DNA of 34,449 bases, from assembly GCA_026645945.1 (NCBI GenBank), contig JAPKMO010000041.1, positions 1 through 34,449 on the forward strand, read 5' to 3'. Below are positions 28,674-34,449 of the stretch, piece after piece. Every line of letters starts with the position of its first letter. Position 1 is the stretch's first letter. The position numbers were made by a program, and so were the translations under genes. Source of the DNA: Anaerolineae bacterium. GTDB taxonomy: Bacteria > Chloroflexota > Anaerolineae > Aggregatilineales > Phototrophicaceae. The notes below the pieces were generated by a model. That model did not search any database, was not told the origin of the DNA, and saw nothing but the letters and a program-made list of their open reading frames with translations.

Positions 28674-29834
28674 ATGGCGGAAGCCTTCCACAGCACCGCC
28701 CCCAAACATCACCTCCGCCGCCTGCTGCTTTCGGCAGCCGCCCGCCTGCCCGTCCCCAATGCGCCCACTCAGGAACGAAACCGGATTCTGCTCATCCGCC
28801 CGGATCATCTGGGCGACGTATTGTTAACCACCCCGGCCATTCATGCCCTGCGCGCCGCCAACCCGGAGGCGGAAATCCACGCCCTGGTCGGCCCCTGGTC
28901 AGCGGATGTGATGGCCGCCTACCCTGAAGTAGACCTGGTTTTAACGCTGCCTTTCCCCGGCTTCAGCCGCACACCCAAAGAGAGCCTGCGCTCACCCTAC
29001 GATCTGGCGGCACGGACGGCGCGGCAGCTTCGTGCCATCGGCTACAGCAGCGTGGTCATCTTCCGCCCCGATCACTGGTGGGGGGCGCTGGTGGCAAAAC
29101 TGGCCGGCATCCCGGAACGCATCGGCTACAACCTGCCCGACGCCGCGCCCTTCCTAACCGACGCGCTCGAACACCGGCAGGAGCATGTCGTCAAACAAAG
29201 CCTGCGCCTGGTCGAACGCTGGACAGGGCCGCTGCCGCCGGAAGCGGTTATTTACCGCTTCCCGGTTGATGCGGCCAGCGAAGGTTACGTGAGAGGTTAT
29301 TTGCAGGAATGGGGTATCCCGGACGGCGCGCGGCTGCTGTGCATCCATCCCGGCACGGGAACATGGGTTAAACACTGGCAGGAAGAACGCTGGGCGTCGG
29401 TGGCGGACACGCTGGCGGAACAACTCAACGCGCGCGTGGTGTTCACCGGCGGTGACCACGAGCTGGCGCTTGTCCAGCGCATCGCCGGGCAGATGCAGCA
29501 GCACGCCTGTATCATGGCCGGGGATACTCGCGTCGGCCAGTTGGCAGCGCTGTTCAAACGCGCAGCCGTCGTCCTGGGGCCGGACAGCGGCCCGCTGCAC
29601 CTGGCGGCTGCCGCCGGCGCGCCGACCGTCACGCTCTACGGCCCGGCAGACCCGGCGGAATTTGGCCCCTGGGGACCGCCCCAGAAACATCTGGTGATCG
29701 CCAGCGACATCGGCTGTCACCCCTGCCGCGTGCTGGACTGGGGCAGCGACGACCCGGTTTTTCACCCCTGTATGCGGGACATCACCGTTTTCCGCGTGCT
29801 GGAGGCCGCCCGCCGCGCCGCCAACAGCCGCTAA
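28674..29834 (+). CDS. GT9-family (heptosyltransferase-like) glycosyltransferase
   Basis: GT-B enzyme of the ADP-heptose:LPS heptosyltransferase family: ILLIRPDHLGDVLLTTPAIH near the N-terminus, IHPGTGTWVKHWQEERW, and GPDSGPLHLAAAAGAPTVTLYG. A Cys-rich segment near the C-terminus (DIGCHPCRVLD ... HPCMRD) is common in this family. Start is uncertain: ATG 28674 (386 residues) has no good ribosome site, while TTG 28638 has AGGG about 9 nt upstream and overlaps the previous gene. If the organism has no lipopolysaccharide, as expected for most Chloroflexota, the acceptor must be another glycan or glycolipid. Its stop overlaps that of the PPK2 gene by 3 bp on the opposite strand. Confidence 0.9.
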   Translation: MAEAFHSTAPKHHLRRLLLSAAARLPVPNAPTQERNRILLIRPDHLGDVLLTTPAIHALRAANPEAEIHALVGPWSADVMAAYPEVDLVLTLPFPGFSRTPKESLRSPYDLAARTARQLRAIGYSSVVIFRPDHWWGALVAKLAGIPERIGYNLPDAAPFLTDALEHRQEHVVKQSLRLVERWTGPLPPEAVIYRFPVDAASEGYVRGYLQEWGIPDGARLLCIHPGTGTWVKHWQEERWASVADTLAEQLNARVVFTGGDHELALVQRIAGQMQQHACIMAGDTRVGQLAALFKRAAVVLGPDSGPLHLAAAAGAPTVTLYGPADPAEFGPWGPPQKHLVIASDIGCHPCRVLDWGSDDPVFHPCMRDITVFRVLEAARRAANSR

Positions 29835-30637
29835 TCCGGTATCACCACCTGGTCGAGTCCGGCTTCGGCGGGCGGGAAGCGCGGATTCATTGCTTCCAGC
29901 GTCTTCAAAATCACCTGCGTCACAAACAGATCACGATACCATTTGCGGTTGGCGGGGACGATGTGCCAGGGCGCGTATTCGGTGTTGCAGCGCGTCAGCG
30001 CGTCCTCGTAGGCTTTCATGTAGTCGTCCCAGCGTTCGCGCACCGGCAGGTCGCCCAACGAGAACTTCCAGTGTTTGTTGGGGTTGTCCAGCCGCGCCAG
30101 CAGCCGCTCTTTCTGTTCGGCCTTGCTGATGTGCAGGTAAAACTTGAGGATGCGCGTGCCGCTTTCCACCAGCAGCCGCTCGAAAGCGTTGATGTGATCG
30201 TAACGGCTTTTCCACACCTCCGTCGGCACGAGTTTGTTAACGCGCACCACCAGCACATCTTCATAATGGCTGCGGTTGAAGATGCCGATAAAACCTTTGG
30301 CCGGCGCGTGCCGGTGGATGCGCCACAAAAAGTCGCGCGCCAGTTCTTCCGGTGTCGGCGCTTTAAACGAGGTGACGGTCACGCCCTGCGGGTTAACGCC
30401 GCTGAACACCTTTTTAATCAGCCCGTCCTTGCCGCCGGTGTCCATTGCCTGCACAACGATCAGCAGCGCCTGTTTGCCCTCCGCGTACAGGCGTTCCTGC
30501 AAATCCTGGATGCGCTCTTGCAGGCGGTCGGTTTCGTCTTTGGCGGTCTGTTTATTCCAATCCTCGTGAAAGTCCGGGTCATAATCTTTAAGGTTTATTT
30601 TTGTGTCCGGCAAAGGAGAAAAATCGGCTCTTTTCAT
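29831..30637 (-). CDS. PPK2-family polyphosphate kinase
   Basis: Transfers phosphate between polyphosphate and nucleoside mono- or diphosphates. It has the family hallmarks: Walker A VVQAMDTGGKDGLIKKVFSG (63-82), Walker B region FNRSHYEDVLVVRVN (120-134), lid sequence KFYLHISKAEQKERLLAR, and a C-terminal PANRKWYRDLFV. The length (268 residues with ATG 30637, GGAG 9 nt upstream) is that of single-domain PPK2 enzymes. A GTG at 30652 is an alternative start. AMP, ADP or GDP preference cannot be assigned safely. It follows the RqcH gene after about 17 bp, probably on the same transcript. Confidence 0.93.
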   Translation of the reverse strand: MKRADFSPLPDTKINLKDYDPDFHEDWNKQTAKDETDRLQERIQDLQERLYAEGKQALLIVVQAMDTGGKDGLIKKVFSGVNPQGVTVTSFKAPTPEELARDFLWRIHRHAPAKGFIGIFNRSHYEDVLVVRVNKLVPTEVWKSRYDHINAFERLLVESGTRILKFYLHISKAEQKERLLARLDNPNKHWKFSLGDLPVRERWDDYMKAYEDALTRCNTEYAPWHIVPANRKWYRDLFVTQVILKTLEAMNPRFPPAEAGLDQVVIPD

Positions 30638-30654
30638 TTTTTTCCGCTCCACTG

Positions 30655-32364
30655 TTATTCGGCCTCGCTGCGCGGCGAAACCATCCGCGTTTCTTCGTTG
30701 CGGTACGTCACCATACCCTGCCCCGCGCCTTTGATCTTTTTGACGTACATGCAGCGGGTCACATCCACCGGCACCTTGCTGTCATTCCGCCGTGCGCTGT
30801 AATATGCCGCCAGCGCGGCGGCGCGTTCGATCACCGCTTCAGGAATGGGCCGCCCGTCGAACTTGATGACGACGTGTGCGCCGGGTACGTCGCGGGCGTG
30901 CAGCCACCAGTCCTGTCCGCCGCCCTTGCCAAACGTAACCTGCTCGTTCTGGCGGCTGTTGCGCCCCACCCAGATCACGAATGCATCCGGCGTCACCACC
31001 TTAAGCGGCGCGCTCTGGCCGCTGCCGGCGATACGTTTGGTCATTTTACCGTGCCAGTAACCTTTGGCCTGGAGAATCTGCTGCACTTCGTCAATTTCCG
31101 GCCAGTTGGCGGCCAGGTCCAGGTCGGTTTCCAACTGCGCCAGGAAAACCAGTTCGCGGCGCGTTTCTTCGACCAGGCGCGGCACGTCGTCCAGGGCGCG
31201 TTTGGCCTTATCGTAACGCTCAAAATACCGCCGGGCGTTCTCCAGCGGCGTCAGCGCCGGGTCGAGTTTGATGACCCGTTCCGGCGCGTCCGGGTCGTAT
31301 AAGGCTTTCAGCTCGGTCTGCCCCGGCTGGAGCGTATATTGATAGGCCAGGATTAACTCGCCGCTCTGGCGCAGGTGTTCGCGTTCGGCTTCGTCGGTGA
31401 GCGATTTTTCCAGCGAAGCCAGCTTGCCGCGCTGGCGCGCTGTTGCCTCGTGAATAGCCGCCCGCACCGGAATTTTGGCCGCCTGGTAGGCGTCCTCGCC
31501 CACCGGCGCACCGTAGAAGGCGGTCAGGGCTTCACTCATGGTCGCCGTCGGATGCCAACCGGGGATACTTTCCAACGGATAAACACTGTAGGCCGCCGCG
31601 CCATTTTCGTCCTCGGCGATGCCGGGCTGCCAATCGCGCCGCGCCAGCGGTTCGACCAGTTTCATCAGCGCGGCGTAAATGCGCTGCGAGTCGGCATCGA
31701 ATGCCTTCTGGTTGGCATCGCCGCCCGCCCGGTAGATGACCTCGCGCGCCAGCAGCGGACTGACTCCCAGCAGCCGCGCAGCGAGAAGCTGGTGCGTTTT
31801 GCGTTTGGGGTCGTCGTTCTGCTGAAAAATGCCTTCAAAGGCTTCCGGCGTCAAGCGGGTCGGGTCCAGCTTGCCGACCTGCGGCGGCGGCAGTTTATAG
31901 TCGTGCGCGGGCAGGCTCAGACGATAGCGGTTTTCGTCCGGCCCCACCCGCCGCAGACAGTCCAGGATGATGCCGCGCTGCACCAGCAGGATATTGCTGC
32001 GCCGCTCCATCGGCTCGACGACGATGCTGACCTGCCCCTCCGGCCCGTCCACGTCCAGCGTCAGGATGCGCTCCCAGGCCGGCTGGCTGGCGTGCGTCAC
32101 CACCCCGCCTTCGATATAACGCCGGAACAGCAGCCCCAGCTGGCTCGGTTTGCTCAGGCCGCGCCGCAGTTTATCGCCAACCAGGTGAACACGCGGCGTC
32201 TGCGGGTCGGCGCTGAGGTAGAGATACTGCCGCCGGTGATGCGCGTAAATTTCCAGCCCCAGGCCGGCGGCATCCACGTCCAGCACATCCTGGACACGAC
32301 CGCCCACTAGCACGTCCAGAAATTCGTCCACCAGCGCCGAAAGCGTGAAAACATCCAGGTACAT
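30655..32364 (-). CDS. rqcH: RqcH/NFACT family ribosome rescue protein (Rqc2 homologue)
   Basis: NFACT proteins bind obstructed 50S subunits with tRNA-Ala and add C-terminal Ala tails to stalled chains. Older annotation calls them fibronectin-binding protein A. The family opening MYLDVFTLSALVDEFLD and a GGAA 10 nt upstream favour ATG 32364 (569 residues) over ATG 32424, which overlaps the cytochrome gene. The NFACT-N domain has the PMERRSNILLV signature (the usual GRHSN appears as ERRSN). A coiled-coil middle (about 300-420) follows, then the NFACT-R domain (about 450-555) with VIWVGRNSRQNEQVTF, DWWLHARDVPGAHVVIK and VPVDVTRCMYVKKIKGAGQG. No break is seen. Confidence 0.93.
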   Translation of the reverse strand: MYLDVFTLSALVDEFLDVLVGGRVQDVLDVDAAGLGLEIYAHHRRQYLYLSADPQTPRVHLVGDKLRRGLSKPSQLGLLFRRYIEGGVVTHASQPAWERILTLDVDGPEGQVSIVVEPMERRSNILLVQRGIILDCLRRVGPDENRYRLSLPAHDYKLPPPQVGKLDPTRLTPEAFEGIFQQNDDPKRKTHQLLAARLLGVSPLLAREVIYRAGGDANQKAFDADSQRIYAALMKLVEPLARRDWQPGIAEDENGAAAYSVYPLESIPGWHPTATMSEALTAFYGAPVGEDAYQAAKIPVRAAIHEATARQRGKLASLEKSLTDEAEREHLRQSGELILAYQYTLQPGQTELKALYDPDAPERVIKLDPALTPLENARRYFERYDKAKRALDDVPRLVEETRRELVFLAQLETDLDLAANWPEIDEVQQILQAKGYWHGKMTKRIAGSGQSAPLKVVTPDAFVIWVGRNSRQNEQVTFGKGGGQDWWLHARDVPGAHVVIKFDGRPIPEAVIERAAALAAYYSARRNDSKVPVDVTRCMYVKKIKGAGQGMVTYRNEETRMVSPRSEAE

Positions 32365-32413
32365 AACATCAGTTCCGTTTGTCGAGCCAACGCTGCGGCG
32401 CGACTGCCGCCGT

Positions 32414-32887
32414 CTAATGGGCATCCGGGCTGAGCAAGTAGGCGATGATGTCCCCCAGGTCGCGCCCGGTCAGCAGGTCGGGGTAGTTCTGCGGCATGGC
32501 CGGGCTGAAGCCGTCCACGACGTAAGCCGCCGGGTGCGTGATCGACTCGTAAACATAGGCTTCGGCGCGTAAAGGCGGGCGTCGAAGGGCGGCGCGGTCG
32601 GCCAGCCCTGCGAAGGGCGGCGCAATATCGTTTGCCGCACCCATGCGATGGCAGGCGATACAGTTGTATTTTTCCACCAGCGCCGCGCCGCGCTGCGGGT
32701 CGGCCTCCACCAGCAGCGGCAGCACTTCATCCAGATACGCGGCGGCACCCAGGGCAGCCGGGGCCGGGCGTTCCAGTTCCGCGCCGGTCGAAGCCGCAAA
32801 CTCGACCAGAAAAATAACCGTAAAAACCAGCAGCATCGCCAGCGCGACGAACACCGGCCACCGGCTTAAAGTCTTTCCGTCCTTCAC
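32414..32887 (-). CDS. Membrane-anchored mono-heme cytochrome c
   Basis: A 157-residue protein with one N-terminal helix (about 11-33) and a heme c motif CIACH (76-80). SPAMPQNYPD (Met131) gives the likely sixth ligand, and TGRDLGDIIAYLLS closes the cytochrome fold. The heme domain is outside the cytoplasm. The GTG start overlaps the ctaB stop as GTGA, so expression is coupled to heme A synthesis. It probably passes electrons to the terminal oxidase whose cofactor ctaA/ctaB make; the oxidase subunits are not in the window, so this is inference. Confidence 0.9.
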   Translation of the reverse strand: MKDGKTLSRWPVFVALAMLLVFTVIFLVEFAASTGAELERPAPAALGAAAYLDEVLPLLVEADPQRGAALVEKYNCIACHRMGAANDIAPPFAGLADRAALRRPPLRAEAYVYESITHPAAYVVDGFSPAMPQNYPDLLTGRDLGDIIAYLLSPDAH

Positions 32888-33780
32888 AGCACCAACCGAT
32901 CAACCATCATGGCTAAAAACAGGAAGGCCAAATAGGCCGTCGAATACTTGTACATGCTGCGGGCTGCCGCGCCGGTCGCCCGCCGAATCAGCAGCACTGC
33001 CGCTCGTATCAATCCCAAACCAAGCGCCACCGCCGCCAGCAGGTAGACCACACCCAACACCTGGAACGGCATCGGCAGCAGCGTAATGATGAACAATTGA
33101 ATCGAATACAGCAAAATCTGAAGCCGCGTCACTTCCTCGCCGCGCGCCACCGGCATCATCGGCACGTCGGCCAGCGCGTAATCCTTGTTCACCAGGATCG
33201 CCAGCGCCCAACTGTGCGGCGGCGTCCAGTAAAATACAATCGCAAACAGGATGAACGCCTCCAGCGACAGCGTGCCGGTCACGGCGGCCCAGCCCACCAG
33301 CACCGGCACGGCCCCCGCCCCGCCGCCGATGAGGATATTCACCACCGTATTACGCTTGAGGATGAGCGTATACAGGATGACGTAATACAGGCTGCCGAAC
33401 AGCGATAAACCCGCCGCCAGCCAGTTCACCCACAGCCCCAGCACTAGCACCGCCCAGGCCACCAGCGCCATGCCAAACAGCAGCGCATTGATCGGCTCGA
33501 TGCGCCCCGACGGCAGAGGACGCCGCGCGGTGCGTGCCATCTTGGCATCCATATCCCGGTCAAGATACTGGTTGATGGCGCTCGAACCCGCTGCCGCCAG
33601 CGCGCCGCCGACCAGCGCCGGTATCAGCAGTTCCAGATCAGGAATGCCGTCCGCCGCGATCACCATCGCCGTCAGCGTGGTGAACAGCAGCAGCAGCACG
33701 ATTCGTAGTTTCGCCAGTTCGAGGTAATTTTTGAGGGTTGAGGTAACGGTTAACTGGTAACTTCGGATTGTGGATTCCAT
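32884..33780 (-). CDS. ctaB: Protoheme IX farnesyltransferase (heme O synthase)
   Basis: UbiA-type membrane prenyltransferase that farnesylates heme B to heme O. It has 298 residues with about eight or nine helices. The first Asp-rich motif is NQYLDRDMDAKMARTARRPL (70-89). The second region reads NKDYALADVPMMPVARGEE, as in known CtaB proteins, and the conserved HSWALA is present. The gene starts at ATG 33780, inside the last 31 bp of ctaA, and its own end overlaps the cytochrome gene. The first ~15 residues (SYQLTVTSTL) look like low-complexity padding from the overlap region; the family core starts near KNYLELAK. Confidence 0.95.
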   Translation of the reverse strand: MESTIRSYQLTVTSTLKNYLELAKLRIVLLLLFTTLTAMVIAADGIPDLELLIPALVGGALAAAGSSAINQYLDRDMDAKMARTARRPLPSGRIEPINALLFGMALVAWAVLVLGLWVNWLAAGLSLFGSLYYVILYTLILKRNTVVNILIGGGAGAVPVLVGWAAVTGTLSLEAFILFAIVFYWTPPHSWALAILVNKDYALADVPMMPVARGEEVTRLQILLYSIQLFIITLLPMPFQVLGVVYLLAAVALGLGLIRAAVLLIRRATGAAARSMYKYSTAYLAFLFLAMMVDRLVL

Positions 33781-34449
33781 CTTTGCTCGCTTACGTTATT
33801 AGTATTAGTCGCTTCCCGGCTGTTCATCCATTCCATCGCGCTCAACACCACCAGCAGTCCCCAGGTCGCCGCTGCCAGCCCCACATGGGCGGCCCCCCAC
33901 AGCGGCGCGGCACTGCTCAACACATACAGCGCCCCCACCCCGGCCTGCCCCAGATAAACCACCAGCGACAGGCCGGCCAGCAGGCGTGCCTCTCGGCCAC
34001 GATTTTTGAACACATACCACACCAGCATCGCCAGCGAAATGCCCAGCCCCAACACGGCGAAGCGGTGAACCATGTGGATGGTCGCTAACTGCCCCTGGCT
34101 GAAGGGGAAGACCTGCCCGTTACACAGCGGCCAGTCGGCGCAGGCCAGTGTGGCCCCGCTGCCGCGTACCAGCGCGCCGGTTAAAATAATCACCAGCGAC
34201 AGCGCCGCCGTGACATACGTCAGCGCCGCGATAAAATCGCCCTTTTGCGCCCCCGCAGGCCGGTACGACGCCCAGACGCCCGCCGCCAGCAGTGCGCCCA
34301 GCAGCAGCATAGCCGTCCCCAGGTGCAGGGTGACGAACGTCGGCGGCAGTTCCAGCACCACCACAACCGCACCCAGGGCGCTTTGCAGCAGGAACAGCCC
34401 CGCCGCCGCCAGCGTAATATTCAGCACCGCTCTCGACTGCCGGCGGTAC
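33750..34449 (-). CDS. ctaA: Heme A synthase CtaA/Cox15, 5' end beyond window
   Basis: Membrane enzyme that oxidises the heme O methyl group to the formyl group of heme A. The frame continues to the window edge without a start that fits the family, so the N-terminal part (about the first 70-80 residues and first helices) is missing. The visible 233 residues include LLQSALGAVVVVLELPPTFVT, HLGTAM with a candidate heme-ligand His, then GALVRGSGATLACADWPLCN (Cys pair of the second half), MVHRFAVLG and AHVGLAAATW. A GTG near 34425-34427 lies mid-helix and is not a plausible start. Its stop is 31 bp inside ctaB. Confidence 0.92.
   Translation of the reverse strand, partial: YRRQSRAVLNITLAAAGLFLLQSALGAVVVVLELPPTFVTLHLGTAMLLLGALLAAGVWASYRPAGAQKGDFIAALTYVTAALSLVIILTGALVRGSGATLACADWPLCNGQVFPFSQGQLATIHMVHRFAVLGLGISLAMLVWYVFKNRGREARLLAGLSLVVYLGQAGVGALYVLSSAAPLWGAAHVGLAAATWGLLVVLSAMEWMNSREATNTNNVSEQRWNPQSEVTS

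Overview
The window looks like a chromosomal segment of a GC-rich Chloroflexota bacterium, probably near Anaerolineae. This is inferred from gene content and protein style, not from a database search. The pointers are secreted proteins with long Thr/Pro linkers, several bacterial SH3 domains, an SH3/CARDB-decorated solute-binding protein, a topoisomerase I with extra zinc ribbons, and a ctaA-ctaB-cytochrome c run. Most real genes are tightly packed, and start codons include ATG, GTG and TTG.

Layout. 1-1265 (minus): 5' part of a secreted Fn3-like plus lamin-tail-like protein that runs off the left edge. 1565-8937 (plus): an information-processing block, ffh, rpsP, khpA, rimM, then dprA, a mannose-1-phosphate guanylyltransferase and topA. 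9046-10386 (plus): an unrecognised two-helix membrane protein with a proline-rich tail, closed by a hairpin terminator. 10549-13553 (minus): greA, a metallo-beta-lactamase-fold hydrolase, and modA-modB without modC. 13760-15871 (plus): a receptor-type binding protein fused to SH3 and CARDB domains. It faces a minus-strand envelope cluster (19539 to 15913) of a lipoprotein, a double-SH3/zinc-ribbon membrane protein and an M23 lipoprotein peptidase. 19809-25475 (plus): an orphan iron-type binding protein, an O-antigen-ligase-like TPR protein, tRNA-Arg(CCG), and a membrane-anchored glycosidase overlapping a membrane-anchored amino-acid-type binding protein. 25485-26246 (minus): an orphan ParA. 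26325-29834 (plus): three overlapping glycosyltransferase genes. 29831-34449 (minus, read right to left): ctaA (cut by the right edge), ctaB, a membrane-anchored cytochrome c, an RqcH-type NFACT protein and a PPK2 polyphosphate kinase.

How the genes fit together. The left block serves protein targeting, ribosome maturation, DNA uptake/recombination and supercoiling. The mannose nucleotidyltransferase, O-antigen-ligase-like protein and three glycosyltransferases point to surface polysaccharide synthesis. The middle is dominated by extracytoplasmic binding proteins that mostly lack transporter partners, and by SH3/M23 proteins that probably act on the cell wall. The right end makes heme A for an aa3-type oxidase and carries ribosome rescue and polyphosphate functions.

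I saw no CRISPR array, transposase, prophage or recognisable defence system. The most unusual items are the SH3/CARDB/M23 envelope locus with a 66-bp coding minisatellite, the coupled glycosidase/binding-protein pair, the zinc-ribbon extension of TopA, the unrecognised protein at 9046-10386, and a palindromic repeat present in two intergenic sites.
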